Below are positions 46,345-56,016 of a DNA stretch of 64,000 nt, piece by piece; position 1 is the stretch's first letter; every line of letters starts with the position of its first letter. The position numbers and the translations under genes are program-made. This stretch comes from Methylobacterium tardum. Its GTDB lineage: Bacteria > Pseudomonadota > Alphaproteobacteria > Rhizobiales > Beijerinckiaceae. The stretch covers positions 747,501 to 811,500 of the forward strand of contig NZ_CP097484.1 in assembly GCF_023546765.1 (NCBI RefSeq), read 5' to 3'. Below the pieces are notes generated by a model, which made no database searches, was not told the origin of the DNA, and worked only from the letters and a program-made list of their open reading frames with translations.

Positions 46345-46952
46345 GATTGCGGCTCCTTCACTTCGTCGGCCCCGGGGTGATCGGGGTGCTTAACGCGAAA
46401 AAATCTCGAATTCCAGCGATCTAGCTTGGAACTGATCTCAAACGACCCCATTTCAGCCGCGCCGCGACGCCTTATTTCGCGCCTGACGCAACCGCGCCAC
46501 ATGGATCGAACGGGCAGAACGTGTTGGCGGTGAAACCCGGTCGCCGAGGACAGCCTGTGCATTGCGTCGGCAATACGACCGCAAGCCCAGGTTTAGTCCC
46601 CGCGCCGCAAGCGCCGTGCGCTAGCGCACATCGATCTCGCAAGGGCTGCGCCGGGGCAGCCGCGTTGCAATCTGGCATCGCCCTCTTTACTGAGCCCCGT
46701 GGCTGCGATGCAAGGTCGGGCCCGTGGCGAATGGCTGCGCTGCGGCCCATATCGGGCACGATCGGCTTGCGCATGCGTTTCGCACGGCCGGACTGGGCGG
46801 CGCGGTGTTCCTCGAACACGATGCGCGCCCGAACGGATTGCCGGACGGTCGGCACCGGGCACTGAACCCCTCTGGGCCGGTCGCCGGGGTTCCGATGAAC
46901 CGGATGGCAGAAGCCGGGCGCGCTGGGTGCGGGTCCGAGGCGAACAGGCAGG
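46345..46952. other. Divergent intergenic region hpnH/hpnN
   Basis: About 600 bases without a supported gene. It must hold the hpnH and hpnN promoters. The first 100 bases are lower in GC. A motif GGAAC-N16-CATT starts at about 46427 on the plus strand; it is one base from the EcfG consensus but lies about 500 bases before hpnN, so I do not call it. Short frames on both strands lack start-site support. Confidence 0.45.
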
Positions 46953-49625
46953 GTGCTCGTGATCGAAAGTCTCGTCGCGTTATCGGTGCGGTATCGGTGG
47001 ATCGTCATCGCCCTGGTGGCGTTCGTGACGGTCGCAAGTGCCGGGATCGCGGCGCACCTGTTCCGAATCAATACCGATGTCGAGCGGTTGATCGATCCGA
47101 AGGAGCCCTGGCGCCAGGACGAGATCAATTTCGAGAAGGCTTTCCCGCAGCGAAGCAACACGATCGTGGCGGTCATCAACGGCGAGACGCCTGAAGAGAC
47201 CGAGGAGGCGGCCGCCGGCCTCGCGAAGGCGCTCACCGCGCATAAGAACCTGATCGAGACCGTCTATCGCCCCGATGGCGGCCCGTTCTTCGACAAGAAC
47301 GGCCTGCTACTGATGTCCCAGGCCGAGCTCGACAAGACGCTGGAGGCACTGACGCAGCAGCAGGGTCTGCTCGGGCCGCTGGCGGCCGATCCGTCGCTGC
47401 GCGGCATCATGCGGGTGCTGACGCTGGGCGCCCGCGGCGTGAAGACCGGCGATGCCAAGCTCGAGGATCTCGAGAAGCCCATGGGGCAGATCGACGGCAC
47501 CCTCCAGAAGGTTCTGGCGGGCCAGCCGGCGCGGATGTCGTGGCAGGAACTGCTGGCGAACGGCCAGACCAGCGTCACCGACAAGATGAAGTTCGTGATC
47601 ATCCAGCCGGTGCTGGATTTCAACGCGCTGGAGCCCGGCTATCAGGCGACCAAGCTGATCCGCAACGTCGCCCAGGACCTGAAGATCGACGCGCAGCATG
47701 GCCTGCGGATGCGCCTGACCGGCACGGTGGCGGTGGCGGACGAGGAATTCGCGACCCTGTCGGAGGATGCCGGCCTCAACAACAGCATCATCGTCGGCGC
47801 GATCGTCCTGTTCCTGTGGCTGGCCCTGCGATCGGGCAAGCTCGTCGGCGCCGTGATCATCACGACCTTCGCGGGCCTCATCGTGACGGCGGCGCTGGGC
47901 CTCGCGATGGTCAAGGAGCTGAACCCGATCTCGGTGGCCTTCGCGGCCCTGTTCGTCGGGCTCGGCATCGATTTCGGCATCCAGTTCTCGGTGCGCTACC
48001 GGGCCGACCGCTACGAGCAGCCGACCCTGGAGAGCGCGATCCGCGCCGCCGCCCGCGGGGTCGGCTGGTCGCTGACCCTCGCCGCGGTGTCCCTGGTGGC
48101 GGGCTTCTTCGCGTTCCTGCCGACCGCCTTCCGGGGCGTGTCCGAACTCGGCCTGATCGCCGGCGTCGGCATGGTCGTGGCCTTCCTGTTCTCCCTGACG
48201 CTGCTGCCGGCGCTGATCGCGGTGTTCAAGCCGGAGGGCGAGAAGGCGGCGGTTCAGACCGAGTGGCTCGTCGGCGTCGATCCGTGGATCATCCGCAACC
48301 GCAAGCCGATCCTCATCGCCGTCGGGCTCGTGACGCTGGCGGGCGCGCCGCTGCTCTGGAACCTGCCGTTCGACTCCAACCCGATGCATCTGCGCAGCCC
48401 GAAGACGCAGTCGATCGCGACCTATCTCGACCTGATCAAGAACCCGGAGACCAGCCCGAACCTCATCGACGTGCTGGCCCCGAACGTCGAGGCGGTCCCG
48501 GCGCTGACGAAGACGCTGGCGGCGCTGCCGGTGACGGCTTCGGTCAACAGCATCGACACGTTCGTGCCGCGGGACCAGGACAAGAAGCTCGCGCAGATCG
48601 CCGACACGGCCCAGCTGCTCGATCCGGTGCTGAACCCCGGCCGCCGGCCGCCGCCCCCGACCGACGCCGACAACGTGAAGGCGCTGAAGGATGCGGCGAC
48701 CGCCCTCAACGGCGTCGCGAACGATGCCAAGGGCGACGCGAAAGGGGCCCAGGCGGCCAAGCAGCTCGCCGGCACCCTGGACAAGCTCGCCGCCGGTCCG
48801 GTCCCGCAGCGCGAGGCCGCGTCCTTCGCCCTGACGAAGGATCTGGGTCCGCTGCTGGCACGCCTGCGCGACCTGCTGCACCCCGACAAGATCACGCTGG
48901 ACAACCTGCCGCCGCAGCTCAAGGCCGACTGGGTCGCCGCTGACGGGCGGGCGCGGATCGAGGTCCATCCGAAGGGTGATTCGAACGACGACCAGGTGCT
49001 CCGGACGTTCTCGGACGAGGTCCTGAAGGTTGCGCCCCATGCCACCGGCGCGCCTGTCGCGACCACGCAGTCGAGCTACACGATCCTGGGCGCCTTCGTG
49101 CAGGCGGCGGTGACGGCCTTCGTGCTGATCTTCGTCATCCTGTCGGTGGCCCTGCGCAAGCCCTGGGACGTGGCGATGACGCTCGGCCCGCTGGTGATCG
49201 CGACCCTCTGGACGCTGATGGCCCTGCGCATCGTCGGCATGCCGCTCAACTTCGCCAACATCATCGCGCTGCCGCTGATGCTCGCGGTCGGCGTGGCCTT
49301 CCACATCTACTACGTGATCGCGTGGCGGGCGGGCGTGAACGACATGCTCGCCTCCAGCCTGACCCGCGCGATCTTCTTCTCGGCGCTCACCACCGGCAGC
49401 GCCTTCGGGTCGCTGGTCCTGTCCAGCCATCCGGGCACGGCGAGCATGGGCAAGCTGCTCGCGCTCTCGCTGTTCTTCACCCTGGTGGCGGCGTTCTTCG
49501 TGGTCCCGGCAACGCTCGGCGAGCCGCCGGTGCAGCCCGACGAAGACCGTCCCGAGGCCGAGAAGGCTGCGGGCGCGGCCCTGCGGAAGAGCGTGGCGCG
49601 GAAGGATCCCGTGCCGGCCAAATAG
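46953..49625 (+). CDS. hpnN: Hopanoid transporter HpnN (RND family)
   Basis: Inner-membrane RND-type exporter of 890 aa that moves hopanoids toward the outer membrane. Each half has one helix, a large periplasmic loop and a cluster of helices. The first half has FRINTDVERLIDPKEPWRQ and the helix block VGLGIDFGIQFSVRYRADR; the second has TTQSSYTILGAFVQAAVTAF and MLAVGVAFHIYYVIAWRAG. GTG 46953 is the family-consistent start. The C-terminus is charged and cytoplasmic. Confidence 0.94.
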   Translation: MLVIESLVALSVRYRWIVIALVAFVTVASAGIAAHLFRINTDVERLIDPKEPWRQDEINFEKAFPQRSNTIVAVINGETPEETEEAAAGLAKALTAHKNLIETVYRPDGGPFFDKNGLLLMSQAELDKTLEALTQQQGLLGPLAADPSLRGIMRVLTLGARGVKTGDAKLEDLEKPMGQIDGTLQKVLAGQPARMSWQELLANGQTSVTDKMKFVIIQPVLDFNALEPGYQATKLIRNVAQDLKIDAQHGLRMRLTGTVAVADEEFATLSEDAGLNNSIIVGAIVLFLWLALRSGKLVGAVIITTFAGLIVTAALGLAMVKELNPISVAFAALFVGLGIDFGIQFSVRYRADRYEQPTLESAIRAAARGVGWSLTLAAVSLVAGFFAFLPTAFRGVSELGLIAGVGMVVAFLFSLTLLPALIAVFKPEGEKAAVQTEWLVGVDPWIIRNRKPILIAVGLVTLAGAPLLWNLPFDSNPMHLRSPKTQSIATYLDLIKNPETSPNLIDVLAPNVEAVPALTKTLAALPVTASVNSIDTFVPRDQDKKLAQIADTAQLLDPVLNPGRRPPPPTDADNVKALKDAATALNGVANDAKGDAKGAQAAKQLAGTLDKLAAGPVPQREAASFALTKDLGPLLARLRDLLHPDKITLDNLPPQLKADWVAADGRARIEVHPKGDSNDDQVLRTFSDEVLKVAPHATGAPVATTQSSYTILGAFVQAAVTAFVLIFVILSVALRKPWDVAMTLGPLVIATLWTLMALRIVGMPLNFANIIALPLMLAVGVAFHIYYVIAWRAGVNDMLASSLTRAIFFSALTTGSAFGSLVLSSHPGTASMGKLLALSLFFTLVAAFFVVPATLGEPPVQPDEDRPEAEKAAGAALRKSVARKDPVPAK

Positions 49626-49632
49626 GCGCCGG

Positions 49633-50508
49633 TCAGAGGACCTTCTCGAAGAAGTGGTCCGGGTAGGGGTCGTCGTTGAAGCGGTCGATCTCCACCCAGC
49701 CCGACCGCCGATAGAGCGTTAGCGCCTCGGGAAGGGCGCTGTTGGTATCGAGCCGCAGCGTCCGGATGCCGAGATCGCGGGCCGCGTTCTCGACGTCGTG
49801 CATCAGTCGCTTGGCGAGGCCGAGGCCGCGCGCGGCGGGATCGATCCAGAGCCGCTTGATCTCCGCCACCGGGCCGCCGCTGCCCTTGAGGCCGACGCAC
49901 CCGACCGGGAGGCCGTCCGCAAAGGCGAGCAGGAAGGTGCCGCGCGGCCGGACCATATCGGCCGCCTCCGGGTCGCAGGACAGGGCGACGTCGAACCCCG
50001 CGGCGAAGCGACGGCCCAGTTCGGCATAGTAGGCGCCGAGGCAGGCGCCAGCCGCCGCGCCGCGCGGATCAACCTCCGCGACGGTGATGGCGTGCTGGCC
50101 GAGCGCGAGGGCGACCCGATCCATGGCGCGCAGGAGTTCGTCCGCGTGTGGCGTGCGCTCGAGCAGGAGGGCCGCGCGGGCGTTCGACAGAGCCTCGTAG
50201 GCCTCGAATTCCCGCTCCCCCGCTGCCGTCAGCGACGCGATCCGGCGACGGGCATCGGTGGGATGCGGCGCCGTCACAACCAGGCCCTCGACCTCCAGGC
50301 TCCGCAGAAGGCGGCTCATCAGACCGGAATCGAGGCCGAGATAGGCGCGGATCTCGCCGATCTCGCTCCGCCCGGCGCCGATGGCGTTCAGGACGCGCGC
50401 GACCCCGAGGGGGCGGCCGCGGCCCAGGAACGAGCTGTCGAGCGCGCCGACCTCGGCGGTGACGGCACGCGCGAACCGGCGGACGCGAGCGATATCGGGA
50501 GACGTCAT
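49633..50508 (-). CDS. MarR regulator fused to a GNAT acetyltransferase
   Basis: A 291-aa two-domain protein. The N-terminal winged helix (about 1-140; GRGRPLGVARVLNAIG, LDSGLMSRLLRSLEVEGLV) is MarR-like. The C-terminal GNAT domain (about 145-291) has AEIKRLWIDPAARGLGLAKRL (acetyl-CoA loop) and ALTLYRRSGWVEIDRF. A perfect palindrome lies just before its start, pointing to autoregulation. It lies between hpnN and hpnK; whether it controls them is not shown. Confidence 0.9.
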   Translation of the reverse strand: MTSPDIARVRRFARAVTAEVGALDSSFLGRGRPLGVARVLNAIGAGRSEIGEIRAYLGLDSGLMSRLLRSLEVEGLVVTAPHPTDARRRIASLTAAGEREFEAYEALSNARAALLLERTPHADELLRAMDRVALALGQHAITVAEVDPRGAAAGACLGAYYAELGRRFAAGFDVALSCDPEAADMVRPRGTFLLAFADGLPVGCVGLKGSGGPVAEIKRLWIDPAARGLGLAKRLMHDVENAARDLGIRTLRLDTNSALPEALTLYRRSGWVEIDRFNDDPYPDHFFEKVL

Positions 50509-50512
50509 TTTA

Positions 50513-50530
50513 TCTGACTAAAGTCAGATA
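50513..50530. promoter_or_regulatory. Palindromic operator of the MarR-GNAT gene
   Basis: ATCTGACTAAAGTCAGAT is a perfect 8+8 inverted repeat with a two-base centre. It ends four bases from the ATG at 50508, where binding would block translation start or RNA polymerase. This size and symmetry fit a MarR dimer. Confidence 0.7.
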
Positions 50531-50540
50531 TCTGCTGTGG

Positions 50541-51383
50541 TCAACCGAGGAAGTCGGAGAACCCGCCGCGGACCGCGCCCGACGCGTCGGCAGCCGACCG
50601 GGATGCGGGGTCGATCAGCGCGTCGCGCTCGTCGGCATAGCGATAGCCCGGCGCCTCGCCGGGGAAGCCGCCGGCGGTGGCCGGGTGGGTGTAGAGCTCG
50701 GTCAGGCCGTCCGGAAGCTGGGTCAGCAGCGCCGCGACGCGGGCGGGTGTCATGGCGCCGGACCACGCCAGGCCGAGGGTGCGGTCCGGGATCAGCAGCC
50801 CGGCCTGCCGGGCGCGGACGGCGAGCAGCGCCGCCCAGGGGGCTATGTCCAGGGCCGGTCGGGGGCGGGCGCCCGGCTCGACGCGGCGCAGGATCTCCCG
50901 CGGCTCCCGGGGCACGCGCAGGGCGCGCATCCCGAAGTCGCGGCCGACGCGCAGCACCGCCCCGGCGATCAGCGGGTGGACGTGGAAGTGCTTGTGGGCG
51001 TTGACGTGGTCCAGCGGCAGGCCGGTCGCCCGATAGGCCTCGAACTGCGCCCGGATCTCGGCACCGAGCTGGCGGCGGGCGGCGGGCTTGCGGGCGAAGT
51101 CGAGGCCCAGGCGACCCATGTCGGCGCGCATCAGGCCGGCCGCGTCGGTCAGGTCGGGCAGGTCCGCGGCAGGAAGGGTAGGCCACGCCTCCACGAGGAC
51201 GAGGTGAAGCCCGACCCGCAGGGACGGCATCCGCCGGGCCCGCGCCACAGCATCGGCGGCAGCCGGCGCCGAGACCATCAGGCTCGCCGCCGTGAGGATC
51301 CCGTCGCGATGGGCCTGCTCGACGGCCTCGTTGACCTCGGGGCTCAGCCCGAAATCATCCGCGGTAACGACCAGACGCTTCAC
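50541..51383 (-). CDS. hpnK: Hopanoid deacetylase HpnK (YdjC family)
   Basis: A 280-aa polysaccharide-deacetylase-like enzyme. In the established pathway HpnK removes the acetyl group from N-acetylglucosaminyl-bacteriohopanetetrol made by HpnI. Metal ligands are visible: Asp pair in VVTADDFGLSPEVN at the N-terminus, GLHLVL, and His residues in DHVNAHKHFHVHP (about 120-132). It is downstream of hpnJ on the same strand. Confidence 0.93.
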   Translation of the reverse strand: MKRLVVTADDFGLSPEVNEAVEQAHRDGILTAASLMVSAPAAADAVARARRMPSLRVGLHLVLVEAWPTLPAADLPDLTDAAGLMRADMGRLGLDFARKPAARRQLGAEIRAQFEAYRATGLPLDHVNAHKHFHVHPLIAGAVLRVGRDFGMRALRVPREPREILRRVEPGARPRPALDIAPWAALLAVRARQAGLLIPDRTLGLAWSGAMTPARVAALLTQLPDGLTELYTHPATAGGFPGEAPGYRYADERDALIDPASRSAADASGAVRGGFSDFLG

Positions 51384-51394
51384 GGCAACCTCGT

Positions 51395-51503
51395 GACGGG
51401 TGTCGAGAGGGCGTGCCCTCTCGCGGGCCCAGGGCGGAGCCCTGGAAGAGGCGCGGGGCTCTGCCCCGCTCCTCGCCGGGGCCGCAGGCCCCGGACCCCT
51501 GAC
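51395..51503. repeat. Cluster of GC hairpins between hpnJ and hpnK
   Basis: Several short perfect hairpins follow one another: GAGAGGGCG-TG-CCCTCTC, CCAGGGC-GGA-GCCCTGG, GGGGC-TCT-GCCCC, and GGGGCC-GCA-GGCCCC. Such runs are common between Methylobacterium genes. They may dampen read-through from hpnJ to hpnK. Confidence 0.6.
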
Positions 51504-52946
51504 TTACGCCGCCTTGGCGGTGCCCTGACGCTCCTTGAGGAAGCGGTAGAACTCGACGCCCTCGCGCAGGCGGCGCTTCATCATGTCGGGCGAGCGCACC
51601 ATCTCGCTGACGATCGAAGCGATCTTCGGAGCCCGGAAGTAGAACTTCTTGTAGAACTCCTCGACCGAGGTGAAGATCTCGGTGTGCGAGAGGTGCGGGT
51701 AGTGCAGCGGCGCGACCTGCACGCCGTTCTCGTCGACCAGTTCGGCGTTCTCGATGTCGAGCCAGCCGTTCTCCACCGCCTGCTTGTACAGGAAGGTGCC
51801 CGGGTAGGGGGCCGCCAGCGAGACCTGGATCGTGTGCGGGTTGATCCGCTTGGCGAAGGCGATCGTCTCCTGGATCGTCTCCTTGGTCTCGCCCGGCAGG
51901 CCGAGGATGAAGGTGCCGTGGATGGCGATGCCGAGATCGTGGCAATCCTTGGTGAACTTCTCGGCGACCTCGACCCGCATGCCCTTCTTGATGTTGTGCA
52001 GGATGGTCTGGTTGCCGGACTCGTAGCCGACTAGCAGCAGGCGCAGGCCGTTCTCCTTGAGCACCTTCAGGGTCTCGCGCGGCACGTTCGCCTTGGCGTT
52101 GCACGACCACGTGACGCCGAGCTTGCCGAGCTCGCGGGCGATCTCCTCCGCGCGCGGGAGGTTATCGGTGAAGGTGTCGTCGTCGAAGAAGAACTCCTTG
52201 GTCTGCGGGAACTCCTTCAGGCAGTACTTGATCTCCTCGATCACGTGGGCGACCGAGCGGGTGCGGTAGGTGTGGCCGCCGACCGTCTGCGGCCAGAGGC
52301 AGAAGGTGCAGCGGCTCTTGCAGCCCCGGCCCGAGTAGAACGAGATGTACGGGTGCTTCAGGTAGCCGATGAAGTACTTCTCCATCTCCAGGTCGCGCTT
52401 GTAGACGCTGGTGACGAAGGGCAGCTGATCCATGTCGGTCATGATCTCGCGGTCCTCGTTATGGACCACGACACCGTTGGCGTCGCGATAGGACAGCCCC
52501 TTGATCTGGGACAGCGGGACGCCCTCGGCGACTTCTTTGACGGTGAAGTCGAACTCGTTGCGGGCGCAGAAATCGACCACCGGGGCCTGGGCCATCGCGC
52601 CGGCGGCGTCGACCGCGACCTTGGCGCCGATCAGGCCGGCGATGAGCTTCGGGTTTGCGGCCTTCAGCGCCTCGATCGTCTTCACGTCGGACTTGAACGA
52701 CGGCACCGAGGTGTGGAGCACGACGAGGTCGAAGTCGTTGGCCTGAGCCACGATCTCGGGGAGCTTGATGTTGTGCGGCGGGGCGTCGATCAGCTTCGAG
52801 TTCGGCACCAGGGCGGCCGGCTGGGCCAGCCAGGTCGGATACCAGAACGACTTGATCTCGCGCTTGGCCTGGTAACGGGAGCCGGCACCGCCGTCGAAAC
52901 CGTCGAAGGTGGGGGCCTGGAGGAAGAGCGTGCGCATGGGGTTCAA
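51504..52946 (-). CDS. hpnJ: Hopanoid radical SAM enzyme HpnJ
   Basis: A 480-aa B12-binding-type radical SAM protein. HpnJ converts glucosaminyl-bacteriohopanetetrol to the cyclitol ether. The N-terminal half is cobalamin-domain-like (FDLVVLHTSVPSF, KLIAGLIGAKVAVD). The 4Fe-4S motif is CKSRCTFC in GRGCKSRCTFCLWPQ (about 205-219). FFFDDDTFTDNLPRAEEIA and IHGTFILGLPGETKETIQ follow. Length fits the family. Confidence 0.95.
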   Translation of the reverse strand: MNPMRTLFLQAPTFDGFDGGAGSRYQAKREIKSFWYPTWLAQPAALVPNSKLIDAPPHNIKLPEIVAQANDFDLVVLHTSVPSFKSDVKTIEALKAANPKLIAGLIGAKVAVDAAGAMAQAPVVDFCARNEFDFTVKEVAEGVPLSQIKGLSYRDANGVVVHNEDREIMTDMDQLPFVTSVYKRDLEMEKYFIGYLKHPYISFYSGRGCKSRCTFCLWPQTVGGHTYRTRSVAHVIEEIKYCLKEFPQTKEFFFDDDTFTDNLPRAEEIARELGKLGVTWSCNAKANVPRETLKVLKENGLRLLLVGYESGNQTILHNIKKGMRVEVAEKFTKDCHDLGIAIHGTFILGLPGETKETIQETIAFAKRINPHTIQVSLAAPYPGTFLYKQAVENGWLDIENAELVDENGVQVAPLHYPHLSHTEIFTSVEEFYKKFYFRAPKIASIVSEMVRSPDMMKRRLREGVEFYRFLKERQGTAKAA

Positions 52947-52993
52947 GGCCTCAGGGCAATGCCGGGGGAGGGCGGAGGAAGAGGAAGCCGGGT

Positions 52994-54202
52994 TCAGCGG
53001 AGCGGCGCGCCGGCGTCAGGGCCGAGCTCGGCGTCCGGGATCAGGGTGCCATCCGCAACCACGTGATAATCGTGACCTTTCCATGTCACCGCCCCCGACA
53101 TGAAGGCCCAGGCGAAGTTCAGGAAGGACAGGATGTCGCGAATCGGCAACAGTCCGTAGGGGTGCGGGGCGAGGCCGAAGGCGCGCTCCACCTGCCGGCA
53201 CAGCAGGATCCGGCTCGCCAGCGCCGCCGCGGCGACCCAGAGCGCGCCCGTGCCGGCGCCCGGCAGCACGGCCCCGAGCAGGGCCAGCGGGAAGGCGTGC
53301 GTGACGATGGATCCGGCATAGCCGGCCGGATCGACGTTGCGGATCGTGCGGTTCCAGCGCAACTCGTGCTGCCAAAGGCCGGACAGGTCCGTGTCGACGC
53401 TGGTGTGGCCGATGGAGAAGCTCGGGATCACCACCCGGCCGCCAAGGCCGCGCAGGGCCGCCCCGATCGCGTAATCGTCCGCCAGGTCGTCGCGGAAGCT
53501 GCGGAAGCCGCCCACCGCGTCGAGGCTCGCCCGGGTGAACGCGATGGTGGAGCCGAAGCAGGGCTTCGCCAGACCGAGGCTCAGGCCCATCACGACGTTG
53601 GGCAGAAAGTGGGTGTCGATCGCCAGCGTCGAGAGCTGGTCGTAGAGGCCGCGATAGGCGGGTACACCGTGATAGAGGCAGGTCACGCCCGAGACCCCGT
53701 CCTGCGACAGCTCCGCGACGAGGCGCTCGAGGTAGTCGGGCCGGACCAGCATGTCGCTGTCGGCCAGCACCACGACGTCGTGCGCGATCCGCTCGGCCAT
53801 GTTGATCAGGTTGGAGACCTTGCGGTTCGAGCCGTGCTGGCGGCCGTCGATCACGAGGTCGATGCGGGCGGCGGGATAGGCCTGCCGCAGCCGATCGACC
53901 ACGCCGATCGCGGGATCGTTGGTCTTCTGGACACCGAAGATCACCTGGACCGGGCCGGCGTAATCCTGGCGCAGCACGGTCTCGAGATTCTCGTAGAGAT
54001 ACGGCTCCAGGCCGCAGAGCGGCTTGAGCACGGTCACGGAGGGCCGGGGCGCACCGGGGGCGAGTTGCGGCACGGCCTGCGCCGCGTAGCGGCTGGCGCA
54101 GAAGGCGGCGGCCAGACTGTAGAGGCAGCCGGCCGCCGCCAGGATCAGGCAGATCAGCGACAGCCACGAGAGCCCGTTCAGCGCCAGCGAGGAGAGATCC
54201 AT
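52994..54202 (-). CDS. hpnI: Hopanoid glycosyltransferase HpnI
   Basis: Membrane-bound GT2 transferase of 402 aa that adds N-acetylglucosamine to bacteriohopanetetrol. It has an N-terminal helix (about 12-35), VTVLKPLCGLEPYLYENLET, the DxD motif in VVLADSDMLVRPDY, DDYAIGAALRGLGGRVV, and an HELRWNRTIR acceptor motif, then two or three C-terminal helices. It is 47 bases upstream of hpnJ on the same strand, so the two are probably co-transcribed. Confidence 0.94.
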   Translation of the reverse strand: MDLSSLALNGLSWLSLICLILAAAGCLYSLAAAFCASRYAAQAVPQLAPGAPRPSVTVLKPLCGLEPYLYENLETVLRQDYAGPVQVIFGVQKTNDPAIGVVDRLRQAYPAARIDLVIDGRQHGSNRKVSNLINMAERIAHDVVVLADSDMLVRPDYLERLVAELSQDGVSGVTCLYHGVPAYRGLYDQLSTLAIDTHFLPNVVMGLSLGLAKPCFGSTIAFTRASLDAVGGFRSFRDDLADDYAIGAALRGLGGRVVIPSFSIGHTSVDTDLSGLWQHELRWNRTIRNVDPAGYAGSIVTHAFPLALLGAVLPGAGTGALWVAAAALASRILLCRQVERAFGLAPHPYGLLPIRDILSFLNFAWAFMSGAVTWKGHDYHVVADGTLIPDAELGPDAGAPLR

Positions 54203-54304
54203 CCGGTCGGGTCCGTGCGATCGTCGGCCGCATCAGGCGGCGGTGGCCGCGAACGGCCGGCTTGGTTCGGCACCTTGGACGGCGCTGGTTACGGCGTCGG
54301 CGTG

Positions 54305-54916
54305 TTACGGCGTTGGCTTGGCGGCCAGCATGCCGTCGGCCCGCTGGCGGAGAAACTTGACGACCCCGTCGGCCCCGCCGGATTTCAGCGGCGCGGAGAG
54401 CGCGTTGCGCTGGGCGGCGACCTCGCTCACGTCACCGTTGAGCAGGACGTCCTGGATGCGGTTGCTGGCGTTGACGACGAAGTCGACCTCGGAATCGTCG
54501 CCGTCCGACGCGGTGACACGGGTCGCGACCACGCGCTGGGCACCGCGCTCCTCGACCTTGGGAGTCACGTCGAACTTGCCGCCGGCCGCGCGGGCCAGCC
54601 GGTTGGCATAGGTCACGGTCAGGCTGCGCTTGAACGCCTCGATGACCGCCGCCTGCTGCTCCGGCGTGAAGCTCGACCACTTCGCGCCGACGGCGATGCG
54701 GGTCATGGCGGGGAAGTCGAACGCCTTGTCGAGGGCCGGCCCGACCGCGTCGACCCGCGCGGGCAGGGGACCGGGGCCGTCCTTCAGCGCGGCCGTGAAG
54801 GCAGCGTAGAGGTCGCGCACCGTCTGAACAGCCGGATCGTCCGCGGCCCATGACGGGACCGGGACGAGCAGGGGCGCGGCGATGAGAGCGGCCGCGAGGC
54901 GACGGGTCAGGCGCAC
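54305..54916 (-). CDS. hpnM: HpnM, periplasmic MlaC/Ttg2D-like protein
   Basis: A 203-aa secreted protein with a signal peptide (about 1-24, ending PSWAAD). The MlaC-like lipid carrier domain shows TVRDLYAAFTAALKD, DKAFDFPAMTRIAVGAKW and FKRSLTVTYANRLARA. HpnM is found in hopanoid loci and probably moves hopanoids or other lipids across the periplasm; biochemical proof is lacking. Its start overlaps the hpnL stop by ten bases. Confidence 0.92.
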   Translation of the reverse strand: MRLTRRLAAALIAAPLLVPVPSWAADDPAVQTVRDLYAAFTAALKDGPGPLPARVDAVGPALDKAFDFPAMTRIAVGAKWSSFTPEQQAAVIEAFKRSLTVTYANRLARAAGGKFDVTPKVEERGAQRVVATRVTASDGDDSEVDFVVNASNRIQDVLLNGDVSEVAAQRNALSAPLKSGGADGVVKFLRQRADGMLAAKPTP

Positions 54917-56016
54917 TTCTTCAACTCCTCGCCGTCACCGAGCCGCGCGCCCATCCGGGGCGGCGCGTAGCTGTAGAACGGCCCAAGCGTGACCGGCTGC
55001 GCGACTCTCTTGGCCTTGCGCCCGGCTTCCGCCTCCGGCGCATCCTCCTCGTCCGGCGCCTCGGCCCGGATCCTGGCCTCGATCCGATGCCAGAGCAGCA
55101 GGCTCGGGAGCCCGACGCCGAGATCGGCGAAGCGCTTGACCAACGACAGGGCGAGCGCCGCTTCCGCCGGGATGTCGAACAGGCCGCACAGGGCGATCAG
55201 GCCGCCTTCCTGGGCCCCGAGGGCGCCGGGCACCGCGAAGGCCGCGCCGCGCACCGCCTGAGCGAGGCTCTCGATCATCAGCGCCTGGGCGAAATCGATG
55301 GGATAGCCCATGAAGCGCAGACAGACGTAGACTTCGAGCGTTCCGATCACCCAGCCGACGAAGTGGACCGCCAGCGCGAACGCGAAGCGGCCGCGGTTGC
55401 CGTAGAGCCGGCGCAGGCTGTCGTAGAGCTGGTCGATGGCGCCGAAGGCCCGCCACTCGCGCCCGGAGGCGAAGCGGCTGAGCAGGCCCTGGATGAGCCG
55501 GTGCCCGGCCCGGCGCTGGATCAGGTAGAAGGCGCCGAGCGCCGGCACCGCCAGGGCCAGACCGCCCTCGACGGTCCGGGCGATCGGCCCGTCGCCGCAG
55601 ATCATGACCAGCAGGGCCAGGCCGAGGACCGTGAACAGAAGCTGCGTCAGGGCCTGCGTCATCAGGTCGACGAACATGCTGGCACCGGCGAGCGCGCCGG
55701 TGACGCCGCGCTTGGCGAGCAGGCGCGCGCCCACGAAGTCGCCGCCGACGGTGGCGACGGGCAGGAGGGTGTTGATGCCCTCGCGCACGAACCGGAGCGA
55801 GACGCAGTCGGCGAGCTTAGCCGCCCCGGCCGGAAACACCACGTACCAGCCGAGGCCCGCCCAGGCGACGGCCACGAGCCGGGCCGCCACCACCAGGGCG
55901 GCGCCCCAGCCGGCACTCACGACGGCGGCCGACACGTCCTCGAGGCCGGAGGACATGAACAGGCCGACGACCGTGCAGAGACCGGCGATCGAGGCCAAGG
56001 TCGTCAGGCGCTTCAT
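54907..56016 (-). CDS. hpnL: HpnL, hopanoid-associated membrane protein
   Basis: A 369-aa inner-membrane protein with about eight helices, related to the flippase-like part of lysylphosphatidylglycerol synthases. Landmarks are LPVATVGGDFVGARLLAKRGV, ALMIESLAQAVRGAAFAVPGALGAQEGG and LALSLVKRFADLGVGLPSLL. The C-terminal 45 residues are charged. It is the first gene of the minus-strand hpnL-M-I-J-K run. Precise role in hopanoid handling is unknown. Confidence 0.93.
   Translation of the reverse strand: MKRLTTLASIAGLCTVVGLFMSSGLEDVSAAVVSAGWGAALVVAARLVAVAWAGLGWYVVFPAGAAKLADCVSLRFVREGINTLLPVATVGGDFVGARLLAKRGVTGALAGASMFVDLMTQALTQLLFTVLGLALLVMICGDGPIARTVEGGLALAVPALGAFYLIQRRAGHRLIQGLLSRFASGREWRAFGAIDQLYDSLRRLYGNRGRFAFALAVHFVGWVIGTLEVYVCLRFMGYPIDFAQALMIESLAQAVRGAAFAVPGALGAQEGGLIALCGLFDIPAEAALALSLVKRFADLGVGLPSLLLWHRIEARIRAEAPDEEDAPEAEAGRKAKRVAQPVTLGPFYSYAPPRMGARLGDGEELKKCA

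Noticed and set aside
46427..46451. GGAAC-N16-CATT as an EcfG promoter for hpnN
   Set aside because: The -10 element deviates and the site is about 500 bases from the gene start.
47307..49430. A 707-codon frame antisense to hpnN
   Set aside because: Shadow of hpnN caused by high GC; no domain or start-site support.
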